Positions 7,721 to 18,213 of a stretch of DNA of 59,925 nt are shown here, piece after piece (within the stretch, counting starts at the first letter, position 1; the number at the start of each line of letters is the position of its first letter). Under the pieces are notes generated by a model. It was not told the DNA's origin. It saw only the letters and a program-made list of their open reading frames with translations, and did no database searches. A program made the position numbers and the translations under genes. This DNA is from Streptomyces sp. CB01881 (lineage in GTDB: Bacteria > Actinomycetota > Actinomycetes > Streptomycetales > Streptomycetaceae): positions 4,641,144 through 4,701,068 of the forward strand of contig NZ_CP026498.1 in assembly GCF_002953255.1 (NCBI RefSeq), given 5' to 3'.

Positions 7721-9235
7721 GTGGCACGCCGAAAGACTGTGGCGGAAATCCTCGCCGAGGCGTACCGCCTGAAACAGCAAACGCGAGCCGCGGAGGCACA
7801 GCGCGGGACGCAGCAGCCAACGACCGGCCAGGCCTCCGCATCGGCGGCTCAACCCCGCCCCAGGAAACGGAAGGTGGATCCCGTCGTAGAACATGCCCGG
7901 CTTCTGGCCGCCGGCGAGAAGCACCTCAAACGCGAGGAGGCCGCCCGCGCCAAGGAAGCCGCCCGGGTGGAAGCGGAGTTGGCCAAGCGCCAGACGGCTC
8001 GCCGCCGGGCGGAGGAGGCGAGGAAGCGCGAGGACACCCAGGCCGAGAAGGAAGCCCAACGGCAAGCCCGGCAAGCAGAGACGGCCCGGCTCAAAGCCCA
8101 GGCCGAGGCGGGCACCGCCGAGTGCAACCGGCGCCGTGAGGAACTGGAGACAGTCCTGCTCCTACGCCCCGAGGGCCTCGAGCTGTGGCACCCGCACGTC
8201 GAACAGGCCTTCACCCATGAGGGCCCCCAGGGCGTCGCAGAGATGATCGAAGATCTGCTGCGGCGCTCCCCCGTGCCCCCGGGCTGCCGAACAGCAGCCC
8301 ATGCGGTCTATGTCCCCGAGGCCCAGCAGCTCCTGGTCGACATCGAGCTTCCGAACCACGAGATCGTCCCCGCGGTGGTTTCCTACCGCTACGTCGCGCA
8401 GCGGGCAGAGGTCGTACCCCAACCCGCCAAACAGGCCGAGGTCCACGAGGCCTACGCCCGGCTGGTGGCCCGCCTGGCCCTCCGCGCGCTGGACGAGGCG
8501 TTCTCCGTCACGCCGACCGCGTTCGTGGAGAGCGTCATCCTCAACGGCCGTGTCAACGCCACGGATCCGGCGACCGGCCAGGCCGTGCGGGCGTGCGTCG
8601 TCAGTGTCATTGCCCAGCGCAAGGACTTCGCCGAACTGGTCCTGGACGAGCCGAGGCTCGACCCGCAGCAGTGCCTCCACCGGCTTGGCGCCACCGTCTC
8701 CAAGCACCCCCACGACCTGGAACCGGTCACGCCCATCGTCGAGGCGGACCTGTCCCGCTACCGCATCATCACCGACACCGCTGTGGTCGCCACCCTGGAC
8801 AGCCGGCCCGACCTGCTCCAGATGAACCCCTACGACTTCGAACGCCTTGTGCGCGAACTCTTTGAGGCCATGGGCTACGAGACCTGGCGCACCCAGGGAT
8901 CCCGCGACGACGGCGTGGACGCCGTCGCCACCCTGACCGATCCCACGGGCTCCAGCGTCTTCGCCATCCAGGCCAAGCGCTCCAAGAACGCGGTCCCGGT
9001 GGAGACCGTCCGTGCCCTCGCGGGCGTGATGCACGACAAGGACGCCGGCTACGGCATCCTCGTCACCACCTCATGGTTCGGCAAGGCCAGCTACGACTTC
9101 GCCCACCGCAGCGGCCGCATCAGGCTCATCGACGGCCGCAACCTCAAGGCCCTGCTCGCCGGGCACCTGAACATCGACGCCCTGATCGGACTGCCCAAGG
9201 TCCCTCCGGGCTGGCAGGCCGGCGACCTCGTGTAA
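7721..9235 (+). CDS. Mrr-type restriction endonuclease with coiled-coil N-terminus
   Basis: A 504-residue protein. The first 150 residues are charged and helical (RLKQQTRAAEAQR, later EEARKREDTQAEKE), a probable long coiled coil. A middle domain of about 200 residues (VEQAFTHEGPQG to DLEPVTPIVE) is unassigned. The last 130 residues form an Mrr_cat-like domain: NPYDFERLVRELFEAMGY, then the catalytic Asp region SRDDGVD and the Q-x-K core IQAKRS, followed by a YGILVTT strand. Mrr proteins cut methylated or foreign DNA. The start is placed at GTG 7721, 8 nt after GGGGG; the frame is open further left. It is probably cargo of the integrative element, sitting between integrase and tRNA-Pro. Confidence 0.85.
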   Translation: MARRKTVAEILAEAYRLKQQTRAAEAQRGTQQPTTGQASASAAQPRPRKRKVDPVVEHARLLAAGEKHLKREEAARAKEAARVEAELAKRQTARRRAEEARKREDTQAEKEAQRQARQAETARLKAQAEAGTAECNRRREELETVLLLRPEGLELWHPHVEQAFTHEGPQGVAEMIEDLLRRSPVPPGCRTAAHAVYVPEAQQLLVDIELPNHEIVPAVVSYRYVAQRAEVVPQPAKQAEVHEAYARLVARLALRALDEAFSVTPTAFVESVILNGRVNATDPATGQAVRACVVSVIAQRKDFAELVLDEPRLDPQQCLHRLGATVSKHPHDLEPVTPIVEADLSRYRIITDTAVVATLDSRPDLLQMNPYDFERLVRELFEAMGYETWRTQGSRDDGVDAVATLTDPTGSSVFAIQAKRSKNAVPVETVRALAGVMHDKDAGYGILVTTSWFGKASYDFAHRSGRIRLIDGRNLKALLAGHLNIDALIGLPKVPPGWQAGDLV

Positions 9236-9290
9236 GCGCGAACGTGGGGCCGCCGCCGCAGGTTGCGGCGGGCCCTCGGCCGATGGCTGC

Positions 9291-9311
9291 GGTCCCCAGC
9301 TGGTCCCCAGC
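9291..9311. repeat. Two 10-bp direct repeats beside tRNA-Pro
   Basis: GGTCCCCAGC occurs at 9291-9300 and again at 9302-9311, so the copies are one helical turn (11 bp) apart. They lie between the Mrr-type gene and tRNA-Pro, where arm-type integrase binding sites would be expected if tRNA-Pro is the integration target. That role is inference. Confidence 0.5.
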
Positions 9312-9364
9312 AAGATCGCAAATGGGTGGCCGAGCGGCCGTCGACCACCTGTCGGTCCATCAGC

Positions 9365-9406
9365 AAAAAGGCCGCTGGCCTGGAATTTCTCCCGGCCAGC
9401 GGCCTT
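9365..9406 (-). terminator. Rho-independent terminator of tRNA-Pro
   Basis: A perfect 13-bp inverted repeat, AAGGCCGCTGGCC (9368-9380) and GGCCAGCGGCCTT (9394-9406), with a 13-nt loop. Read on the minus strand it ends in a run of T, just downstream of the tRNA gene. Confidence 0.85.
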
Positions 9407-9417
9407 CCGACATTCTG

Positions 9418-9491
<74 letters not shown>

Positions 9492-9626
9492 TGGTCTCGG
9501 TGCCCCGGCGGAGCCTGGGGGGCTCTGCTGTGGGCTTCTCGACCTTGTCCCCGGTGTCCCGGCGACGTGGAAAACAATACAGCACGTCGGGGGGTGCTCG
9601 CTGCCAGGTTTGGTTCGGGCGCGAGG

Positions 9627-11087
9627 TCAGGGGGTGGGGTGGCGGGCGTCGTAACGGAGGAAGGCGGGTCGGTGGACGGCGAGGAGGAGGATGGCGGCGA
9701 GGCAGGCGAGGCCGCCGCTGACGACGGAGATGGCGGGGCTGGTGAGGGAGGCGACGGCGCCGGACTCGAAGTCGCCGAGGCGGGGGCCGCCGGCGACGAC
9801 CACGATGAAGATGCCCTGGAGGCGGCCGCGCATCTCGTCGGGGGCGGCGACCTGCATCATCGTGTTGCGGAAGATCATGCTGACAGTGTCGGCGCAGCCG
9901 GCGACGGCGAGGAACAGGAGGCCGAGCCAGAGGTTGCGGGCGAGACCGAAGGCGGCGATGGCGAGGCCCCAGGCCGCGACGGAGGCGAGGACGGCGACGC
10001 CCTGGCGGTTGACGCGGCCGACCCAGCCGGAGAAGAGGGCACCGACCAGGGCGCCGACGGCGGGGGCGGAGACCAGGAGGCCGACGGTGCGGGCGTCGCC
10101 GCCGTAGAAGGTGACCGCGATGGCGGGGAAGAGGGCGCGCGGCATGCCGAAGATCATGGCGGCCAGGTCGGCGAGGAAGCTTGTGCGCAGGTTGGGTTGC
10201 TCGCGCAGGAAGCGCAGGCCGTCGAGGACGGAGGCGCGGCCCTTGCGTTCGCCGAGCGGGCGCAAGGCGGGCAGGCGCCACATCGCGTAGAGGGTGGCGG
10301 TGAAGGCGACGGTGTCGACCAGGTAGGCCGCTTGGGCGCCGTAGGCGCCGATGAGGACGCCGCCGAGCATGGGGCCGACGGTGAGGCCGAGGTTCATGCT
10401 GACGGTGTTCAGGGCGTTGGCGGCGGGGAGCTGGTGGCTCGGGACGAGGCGCGGGATCATCGCCGAGCGGGCGGGCGAGCTGAGCGCGAAGAAGCCGGCC
10501 TGGACCGCGACGGCGACGTAGAGGACGGCGACGAGGCCGAGTCCGGCGAGCGCCTGGGCGGCCAGGACCGCGGAGACGGCGGCGAGGCCGGCGGAGCCGA
10601 TCAGTCCGAGCCGTCGGCGGTCCACGGTGTCGGCGATGGCGCCGCCGTAGAGACCGAAGGCGATCAGCGGAAAGAGGGAGAGGAGCCCGACCAGGCCGGT
10701 GGCGAAGGTGGAGCCGGTCAGGTCGTAGACCTGGACGGAGACGGCGACGGCCGTCATCTGCTGGCCGACCGACGAGACGGCCTGGCCGAACCAGACGCGC
10801 CGGTAGTCGGCGTTGTCGCGCAGCGGGCTGAGGTCGGCGAACGCCCCGCGAGCGGCGCGGCGATACCACGGCGGTACGGGAGCGTCGGGCCCGGCGTCGG
10901 TCACAGGAGGCCGGGACGGGACAGGCCGGGTACCGGCTGGGACAGGCCCGGCGTCAGTAGCGACAGGTCCGATACCGGCAGGGACGGGCCCGGCGTCGGC
11001 TGGGGCGGGGCCGGCGTCAGGCGGGGCAGGCTCCGGACCCGCTGAGGCGGGCCCGGTCGCCGAATTGGCAGGATGATTGGTCGACAC
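9627..11087 (-). CDS. MFS exporter (EntS/MFS_3-like)
   Basis: About 486 residues. After a 70-residue Pro/Ala/Gly-rich N-terminal tail built of imperfect GPVPAG-type repeats, the protein becomes an integral membrane transporter with about 12 hydrophobic segments. DNADYRRVWFGQAVSSVG marks the start of the first half, and the loop 2-3 motif appears as GGAIADTVDRRRLG. The pattern fits the enterobactin-exporter-like MFS_3 family, proton-driven efflux pumps of unknown substrate here. GTG 11087 is preferred because GAGG lies 9 nt upstream; ATG 11096 and an earlier start at 11126 are possible. It stands alone; the divergent or upstream context gives no substrate clue. Confidence 0.85.
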   Translation of the reverse strand: MSTNHPANSATGPASAGPEPAPPDAGPAPADAGPVPAGIGPVATDAGPVPAGTRPVPSRPPVTDAGPDAPVPPWYRRAARGAFADLSPLRDNADYRRVWFGQAVSSVGQQMTAVAVSVQVYDLTGSTFATGLVGLLSLFPLIAFGLYGGAIADTVDRRRLGLIGSAGLAAVSAVLAAQALAGLGLVAVLYVAVAVQAGFFALSSPARSAMIPRLVPSHQLPAANALNTVSMNLGLTVGPMLGGVLIGAYGAQAAYLVDTVAFTATLYAMWRLPALRPLGERKGRASVLDGLRFLREQPNLRTSFLADLAAMIFGMPRALFPAIAVTFYGGDARTVGLLVSAPAVGALVGALFSGWVGRVNRQGVAVLASVAAWGLAIAAFGLARNLWLGLLFLAVAGCADTVSMIFRNTMMQVAAPDEMRGRLQGIFIVVVAGGPRLGDFESGAVASLTSPAISVVSGGLACLAAILLLAVHRPAFLRYDARHPTP

Positions 11088-11221
11088 AGCCCCCATCCTC
11101 GCCCCGTCAGCCGGCCCACCCGCCACCGGGGCAACCTCTACAAGCCACCGGGGCTACAGGTCACCGGAGCAGCCACCGGAGCACCCGCCGGAACCGCCAA
11201 CGGAGCCCCGCCCCGGAGCCG

Positions 11222-12013
11222 CTACCGGGTCAGCACCTGCTTCTCCCCCGCCTCGACCGCGAAGTCCAGCCGGTTGCCCGGCGGCGGGAAGGGGCAGATG
11301 AAGTGGTCCGAGAAGGCGCACGGCGGCAGGTAGGCGCGGTTGAGGTCGAGCACGGTGTGACCGTCCGCGTCCGGGGCGGGCAGGGTGATGAAACGGAAGC
11401 GGTAGGTGTCCGTCCCGCTGGTCGCGTCGGCGATGACGCCGGAGAGGCTGTTGCCCGCGCGGCTGACGGTCAGGGTGCGATGCTCGCCCGCGACGGTGAA
11501 GGCGATCCGGCCGGTGACGGCCAGCGGGCGCTCCTTGCCGTCCGCGTTGGGGACGACGACGGCCTGGTCGCCGCCGTCCTCGAACGGGGTGAAGACCGCC
11601 GGGACGGCCCACTCCGGCGAGTAGGCGTACGCGGAGATGCCGGCGAAGGAGGCCCGGCGCGGCGCTGCCGGGTCGAAGACCCGCAGGGCCAGCTCGCCCT
11701 CGCGCTCGATCGGGACGAGGCGCAGTTCGCCCAGCACCGCGGTGTCGGCGGCCGGGTCGCTGTCCGGGCGGAGCAGCGCCTCACCGTCGACGGGGGCCTC
11801 CGCGCCGGTGACCGTGATCCCGTCGGCGGCCGCCGCCCGGACCCGGACGCCCTCCGCGTCGGCCCACCAGAGCCCGGGCAGGCCCGGGACCTCGGCGGGC
11901 TCGGGCTCCAGCCAGTGCGTACCGGTGAGCGCCAGCTGGCCGTGCGCGGTGCCCACCGCCGCCGCCCGGTTGTCGCTCCAGTGCTTCCATTCCTCCGCGG
12001 CTGTCGCCGTCAT
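11222..12013 (-). CDS. DUF1684 domain protein
   Basis: A 263-residue soluble protein. The diagnostic C-terminal block of DUF1684 is present: DLNRAYLPPCAFSDHF followed by CPFPPPGNRL, with the two Cys and the aromatic residues that characterise the family. Upstream are a WKHWSDNR start and a beta-rich middle (RAAAADGITV, LRLVPIERE). The ATG has GGGAGGG 8 nt upstream. The family is widespread in actinobacteria and its biochemical function is not established. It is transcribed in the same direction as tesB, 99 bp downstream of it. Confidence 0.85.
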   Translation of the reverse strand: MTATAAEEWKHWSDNRAAAVGTAHGQLALTGTHWLEPEPAEVPGLPGLWWADAEGVRVRAAAADGITVTGAEAPVDGEALLRPDSDPAADTAVLGELRLVPIEREGELALRVFDPAAPRRASFAGISAYAYSPEWAVPAVFTPFEDGGDQAVVVPNADGKERPLAVTGRIAFTVAGEHRTLTVSRAGNSLSGVIADATSGTDTYRFRFITLPAPDADGHTVLDLNRAYLPPCAFSDHFICPFPPPGNRLDFAVEAGEKQVLTR

Positions 12014-12111
12014 CGGCGTACCCTCCCACTCCGGTCCACGGCCCGCAGGCCGTCCCTAGTCCGTCAATTCCTCAACGCCGACCACCGGGGTGGATCATTC
12101 CCGGGGCCGGA

Positions 12112-12972
12112 TCAACCCTTGAGCGGCCGGAACAGCCCCTCCTGCACCACCGAGACCACCAGCTGCCCGCTGCGGTCGTAGATCTGCCCGCGCGCCAGGC
12201 CCCGGGCACCGTGCGCGATCGGGGACTCCTGCTGGTAGAGCAGCCAGTCGTCGGTCCGGAACGGCTGGTGGAACCACATCGCGTGGTCAAGCGAGGCCAT
12301 GTCGAAGTGGCGGGTGCCCCAGAGCGGCTCGACGGGGGCGCGGACGGCGTCCAGCAGCGTCATATCGCTCGCGTAGGTGAGGGCGCAGACGTGGATCAGC
12401 GGGTCGTCGGGCAGGGCGCCGTTGGTGCGCAGCCAGACGCCGCTGCGGGCCTCGACGCCGGCCAGCTCCTCCTTGCTCCACCGCAGCCGGTCGACGTACC
12501 GGATGTCGAACGGCTGCCGACGGCTGATGAACGGGGGCAGCTCGCCGAGGCGGGAGCCGACCTCCTCCAGCGCGCTGGGCAGGTCCTCGGGGGCGGCGAC
12601 CTCGGGCATCGGGTACTGGTGCTCGATGCCGCCCTCCTCGGGGAGGTGGAAGTCCGCGGTGAGGGCGAAGATCGACCGGCCGCCCTGGATGGCCAGCACC
12701 CGGCGGGTGGTGAACGAGCGGCCGTCCCGGATCCGGTCCACCTGGTAGACGATCGGCACGCCGGGCACACCGGGGCGCAGGAAGTAGGCGTGCAGCGAGT
12801 GCACCGGGCGCTCGCCGTCCACCGTGCGCCCCGCCGCCACCAGGGCCTGTCCGGCGACCTGGCCGCCGAAGGTCCGCTGGAGCGCCTCCTCGGGGCTGCG
12901 CCCGCGGAAGATGTTCAGTTCGATCTGCTCAAGGTCCAGCAGTTCGACGAGTTCGTCGACGGGGGTACCCAT
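12112..12972 (-). CDS. tesB: Acyl-CoA thioesterase II
   Basis: A 286-residue double-hotdog thioesterase that hydrolyses acyl-CoA to free fatty acid and CoA in the cytoplasm. The N-terminal hotdog holds FGGQVAGQALVAA and VHSLHAYFLRPG. The C-terminal hotdog holds SLDHAMWFHQPFRTDDWLLY, with the family's catalytic Asp, and QESPIAHGARGLARGQI. Length and order match TesB. ATG 12972 is chosen because GAGGAAG precedes it; the open frame runs further left to 13176 without a Shine-Dalgarno sequence. No operon partner except possibly the downstream DUF1684 gene. Confidence 0.95.
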   Translation of the reverse strand: MGTPVDELVELLDLEQIELNIFRGRSPEEALQRTFGGQVAGQALVAAGRTVDGERPVHSLHAYFLRPGVPGVPIVYQVDRIRDGRSFTTRRVLAIQGGRSIFALTADFHLPEEGGIEHQYPMPEVAAPEDLPSALEEVGSRLGELPPFISRRQPFDIRYVDRLRWSKEELAGVEARSGVWLRTNGALPDDPLIHVCALTYASDMTLLDAVRAPVEPLWGTRHFDMASLDHAMWFHQPFRTDDWLLYQQESPIAHGARGLARGQIYDRSGQLVVSVVQEGLFRPLKG

Positions 12973-13283
12973 GCGTGCACTTCCTCTCCGGACGGCCGGC
13001 CCGGACGGAGGTCTTCCGCCTGGCCGCCGACGCCCGTGTTCTCGAAATTCTCCCGCCCCATCGAATTCTCCAGCGAGCCCGGACATTCCCCGCACCCGGG
13101 GCGGCCGCTGCCGATTCACTCGAACGAGGTCCCACACGACCGAACACCAGCCCTCGAACCACAGCCCGGGCACCACCGGCCCCCGGCCCTCCCCCGTCCC
13201 GCAACTCCGGCCCCGGCGCCCACCGGCCCGGGGCCCGGCCCCTAGCCCGGCCTGGAGAAGTCACATGATCCGCCGGACAGAAC
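12973..13283. other. Intergenic gap without recognised element
   Basis: About 310 bp upstream of tesB and downstream of the AlkB-like gene. C-rich sequence; I see no gene, tRNA or clear hairpin. It probably holds the tesB promoter. Confidence 0.4.
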
Positions 13284-14000
13284 CTAACGGGCCCCGCCCG
13301 CAGCGGGCCGGAGGCCCGACCGGCGGACGGTGATGTTGAGCCGCCCGGTCAGCCGGAGCGCCGGATCGGCCGTGCCGGGCAACGTGCGCACCACGCCGTG
13401 GTACGCGAACCTGGACGGGCCTCCGAAGACCAGCAGGTCTCCGCTGTGCAGCTCCAGGTCGGTCCACGGACGGGTCCGGGTCTCGGTGTTCCCGAGCCGG
13501 AAGACGCAGGTGTCGCCGAGCGACAGCGAGACCACCGGCGCGTCGGTCCGCTCGTCGCGGTCCTGGTGCAGGCCCATCTTGGCGCCGTGCGGGTAGTGGT
13601 TGACGATCGCGATGTCCGGCTCGTACCCGGCCGCGCCCGCGATGTCGCCGGCCGCCTCGCCGTACGCCTCGGCGACGGCCCGGCGGGCCAGCCGGCCGAG
13701 CTCCGGGGGGAACGCCTTGACGGGTGTGCCGTCGGCGGCGGTCCGGCGGTAGCCGTACGGGTACCAGTGCCACCCGAGGCTGACCATCTGCACGGACATC
13801 AGACCGCCGGTCGGCATCCGGACGGTGTGCATCCCGGCGGGCGGTCGGGCCCACTCCCGGCAGGCGGTGACCAGGTGCGACTGGGCTGCGGCGTCGAGCC
13901 AGCCAGGGACGAGCACCACGCCGGGCGCGGGCTCGGAGCGCTCACGCGACACGCCCGCGCCAACGCCCCCACCCGCGCCGAACAGCTCGCCCTGGATCAC
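13284..14000 (-). CDS. AlkB-like 2-oxoglutarate/Fe(II) dioxygenase
   Basis: About 238 residues. The jelly-roll active site is complete: the HxD of GLHQDRDE, the distal His in FAYHGVVR, and the Arg pair near RLNITVR that binds 2-oxoglutarate. MVSLGWHWYPYGYR and VNHYPHGAKMG correspond to the substrate-side lid. Such enzymes oxidatively remove alkyl groups from DNA or RNA bases. GTG 14000 (then IQGELFG) is the likely start; an upstream frame reaches 14036 and the Shine-Dalgarno context does not decide. No ada or other alkylation-repair genes are adjacent. Confidence 0.9.
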   Translation of the reverse strand: MIQGELFGAGGGVGAGVSRERSEPAPGVVLVPGWLDAAAQSHLVTACREWARPPAGMHTVRMPTGGLMSVQMVSLGWHWYPYGYRRTAADGTPVKAFPPELGRLARRAVAEAYGEAAGDIAGAAGYEPDIAIVNHYPHGAKMGLHQDRDERTDAPVVSLSLGDTCVFRLGNTETRTRPWTDLELHSGDLLVFGGPSRFAYHGVVRTLPGTADPALRLTGRLNITVRRSGLRPAAGGAR

Positions 14001-14078
14001 CCCACCATCGTCGCGCACCCCTCCGACAAGCGGCACCCGAACGGCGTGGCGCCCCCGCCCGCTCGCCGCGCGCCCGGC

Positions 14079-14498
14079 TCACCGCGCGTCCGGCCCATCC
14101 GGCCGGTCCGGCTCATCCGCTCCATCCGGCCCATCCGGCTCCCCACCGATCATCCCGATCTCTCGCGCGCAGACCGGCCAGGCTTCCCACCCCTGCATCC
14201 GGAGGATCTCCTCGGCGACGGCGGTCTGCTGGCGCCGGCTCGCCAGGTTGAGCCGACGGGCGTACCGCAGGCCGCCGGCCTCCTCCCAGGTCGGCGGCCA
14301 GATCTGCAGTCCGCCGAAGTAGCCGTTCCCGGTGTTGGCCCGCCAGTCGCCGCCGCTCTCGCACTCGGCGAGGTCGTCCCAGACCGTGTCCGCGACGGTC
14401 GGGGTGGCCCGGGCCTGCCGGCCCGGCAGCGGTCCGGCAGTCAGTAACAGTGCGGCGGCGAGGGCAGCGAGGACCCGCGCCGGACTGCCAATCGGCAC
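14079..14498 (-). CDS. Short secreted Rpf-like transglycosylase
   Basis: A 139-residue protein with a signal peptide (residues 1-30, hydrophobic core VLAALAAALLLTAG). The rest is a resuscitation-promoting-factor fold: WDDLAECESGGDW carries the catalytic Glu next to the first disulfide Cys, then NTGNGYFGGLQI, and WPVCA holds the second Cys. It would cleave peptidoglycan outside the cell. The C-terminus is a short acidic repeat of DGPDGADEPDRP type with no LysM. The start is GTG. On the minus strand a TAGGAT box (14515-14520) lies just upstream and could be a -10 for HrdB, leaving a very short leader. Confidence 0.85.
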   Translation of the reverse strand: MPIGSPARVLAALAAALLLTAGPLPGRQARATPTVADTVWDDLAECESGGDWRANTGNGYFGGLQIWPPTWEEAGGLRYARRLNLASRRQQTAVAEEILRMQGWEAWPVCAREIGMIGGEPDGPDGADEPDRPDGPDAR

Positions 14499-14683
14499 GA
14501 AGGATTGACAGCTGATCCTATGAAAGCTGAGAAGGCACAGCAGCCGACCCTAGGCGTGCCCCTCCCCGGCAGACCCTGACACGCCGGACACGCCGACGGC
14601 CGCTCCCCCGCACAGCGGAGAAGCGGCCGGCCGGACGACACGTCCGGGGGTGCAGCCTGACCAGAGGTCGGCCGGACCGGGGA

Positions 14684-16181
<1,498 letters not shown>

Positions 16182-17033
16182 GTGCCGCGCATGCTCGACG
16201 TCAGCGACGAGGTCCGGTCCGAGATCGGCGACGACGAGGCCGACCGCCTGCTCGGCGGCGCCCACGCACCCGACAGCTACGAGTGCACCTCCTGCCGCAC
16301 CCCGGGCGACTCCCTCCAGGAGCCCACCAGCACCGTGCTGTTCGTCGGCGAGGAGACCGCGGTGCTCGCCTTCGCACACGCCCGCTGCATCCCCTCCCAG
16401 GTGGTGCCGGTCGCCGAGGAGCAGCTGGTCGGCGCGGTGCGCAGCATCAGCCAGGCCCAGACCGACACGCCCACGGCCACCGTCACGCCGACCGCCGCCG
16501 TGCCGGCCCCCGCCGCCGCGGCCGTCGCACAGCCCGCCCACGAGCGGCCCACCGCGCCCGGTCAAGCCGCCATCCTGGGCATCACCTGCGGACTGGTGCT
16601 GCACGGGGACACCGGCCACGCCTCACTCGTGGTCGAGCCCACCGGGCCGGTCGGCCGGCCGGGCAACACCTCCGGCACCGACGAGTTCCTCGGCCTCCTC
16701 CAGGACGCCGGCTTCCAGCCCGTCACCGACCTCGACAAGACCCCGGAACAGCTGGCCGGCTGGTCGGTCCTGGTCGCCATGGGCAAGCTGCACGCGATCC
16801 TCCAGCCAGCGGCCGCCGGCGGCAGCACGGGCTGGTGGCAGGCGCACCAGCCGCTCCAGGTCACCGACGCCTGGCGGTTCGCCGCCAACCAGCTGGCGGA
16901 GGTGACGATGTACGCGGTCCCGGCCGGCATGGTCGGCCGCCAGCCGCGCGAGGACCTGCTCCGCCAGGCGCTGGAGCGTGCCATCGCCATGGGCCAGGTC
17001 GTCGCCGCCTCCCTCCCGCTCGCGGGCACCTGA
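16182..17033 (+). CDS. Conserved actinomycete protein with Cys pair
   Basis: A 283-residue soluble protein. Near the start a CTSC pair and a later AHARC suggest a small metal-binding or redox motif (about residues 35-70). A Pro/Ala/Thr linker follows, then a globular half with ILGITCGLVLHGDTGHASLVVE, and WSVLVAMGKLHAIL near the middle. I recognise no enzymatic signature. GTG 16182 is supported by GGAG 6 nt upstream. It is in the same direction as the next gene and 200 bp before it. Related proteins are, from memory, common in Streptomyces and uncharacterised. Confidence 0.75.
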   Translation: MPRMLDVSDEVRSEIGDDEADRLLGGAHAPDSYECTSCRTPGDSLQEPTSTVLFVGEETAVLAFAHARCIPSQVVPVAEEQLVGAVRSISQAQTDTPTATVTPTAAVPAPAAAAVAQPAHERPTAPGQAAILGITCGLVLHGDTGHASLVVEPTGPVGRPGNTSGTDEFLGLLQDAGFQPVTDLDKTPEQLAGWSVLVAMGKLHAILQPAAAGGSTGWWQAHQPLQVTDAWRFAANQLAEVTMYAVPAGMVGRQPREDLLRQALERAIAMGQVVAASLPLAGT

Positions 17034-17230
17034 GCCGCACCCGCACCACCTGTACCCGCACCACCCGGCGGCCCGGCCCGCGCCCCGGCCCCGCCCGAGC
17101 CGCCCCCACAGCCGCCCACCGCCTCGTCGTCGGCCGGTCTCACCGATCCACACCCCGGATCGATGACACCGGCCGACGGCCGGGCCGCCTCACCCCGCAT
17201 CCCCGGGCGGGTTCACTCGTTGGCCCCTAC

Positions 17231-18043
17231 GTGTACAGCTACGACGTCTCCGCCTCCCACCGCCGGTCCACCACCGTCCCCCGTGCGATCCCGGGCATGC
17301 GCCCGTCGTACGACGCGGAGCACCCCCACTCGACGACGCCGATCTACGACGAGCTGTACTCCGAGTACCGGCGGCTGTTCCGGGCGCTGCCGGGCGACCG
17401 CTCCGGCGAGGAGAACCTGGAGTTCGCCGGCTTCGCCGTCCGGGACAACGGCTACCCCTCGCTCGGCGAACCCCGGCCGTTCCCGCCGCAGCACCAGGCG
17501 TTCCAGACGTACGCGGGACAGACCCTCGGCATCCCCCAGTTCATGCCGAACCAGCAGACCGGCCCGGGCCACACCGGCCACGGAACCCATGGCAGCCACG
17601 GCAGCCATGGCACCCACGGCAGCCACAGCACCCACACCGGCCACGCCTCCCACAGCAGCGCCCCGCACACACCCGCCAACGGCGCCGGCTCCACCGGCGA
17701 GAGCACCGGCCACGGCCACCTGGCCGGACCGGCCTCCCCCTCCGGCCACCCCGCCCAGGCAAGCGACGGAACCCCCGGCGCTCTCGGAACCCCGGGCAGC
17801 CAAGGCGGCCAAGGCGGTCAGGGCACCCAGGGCGGCCAACCAGCCCAGCCCGCCGCCCAGTTCACCAACGGCCAGGGCTGGGTGGCCGCCGGCTACCTCG
17901 GGCCGGTCCTGCACCCGATGCCCGCCGCTGCCCCGGCCCCGGTGGTGGGCGCCGGCACCGGCCCCACCGCCGGCCCGGCCACCGGCGGCCGCCACCGCAA
18001 CCTGCTCTCCCTCCCCCCGGGCCGCAGCAGCGACCAGCACTGA
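17231..18043 (+). CDS. DUF6643-like protein with His-rich repeat
   Basis: A 270-residue protein. The conserved N-terminus (about 1-100) contains PIYDELYSEYRRLFRALPGDR, a hallmark I associate with an uncharacterised Streptomyces family (DUF6643). The middle is low complexity: a His/Gly/Ser/Thr tract of about 30 residues with ten or more His (HGTHGSHGSHG), then a Gly/Gln segment with GTPG and GGQGGQG units. The C-terminus is Pro/Ala-rich. It starts at GTG 17231 without a clear Shine-Dalgarno sequence; the frame is open far to the left but not coding there. The His tract could bind metal ions, which is inference. A hairpin terminator follows. Confidence 0.7.
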   Translation: MYSYDVSASHRRSTTVPRAIPGMRPSYDAEHPHSTTPIYDELYSEYRRLFRALPGDRSGEENLEFAGFAVRDNGYPSLGEPRPFPPQHQAFQTYAGQTLGIPQFMPNQQTGPGHTGHGTHGSHGSHGTHGSHSTHTGHASHSSAPHTPANGAGSTGESTGHGHLAGPASPSGHPAQASDGTPGALGTPGSQGGQGGQGTQGGQPAQPAAQFTNGQGWVAAGYLGPVLHPMPAAAPAPVVGAGTGPTAGPATGGRHRNLLSLPPGRSSDQH

Positions 18044-18135
18044 GCAACAGAGCCGCGGCACCCTGTACCCGGCCCCATGCACGGACCCCACCCGACAACG
18101 CCCGCCCACCAGCCCCGCCCACCAGCCCCGCGCAT

Positions 18136-18178
18136 GCGGAGAGGGCCCCGCCACCCGTGGTGGCAGGGCCCTCTCCGC
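18136..18178. terminator. Bidirectional hairpin terminator
   Basis: Inverted repeat GCGGAGAGGGCCC...GGGCCCTCTCCGC with a further GCCAC/GTGGC extension after one mismatch. It lies between the convergent ends of the DUF6643-like gene and der. No T run, as is common for actinomycete terminators. Confidence 0.7.
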
Positions 18179-18213
18179 GTCACGTGCGCGCCCGCACGTC
18201 CGACTGCTTACCG

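Noticed and set aside
9627..11087. IS or transposon end in the MFS N-terminal repeat region
   Set aside because: The repeats are in-frame and continue the reading frame; no terminal inverted repeats.
17231..18043. CRISPR-like array in the His/Gly-repeat region
   Set aside because: The repeats are in-frame codons of a protein, with no spacers of constant length.
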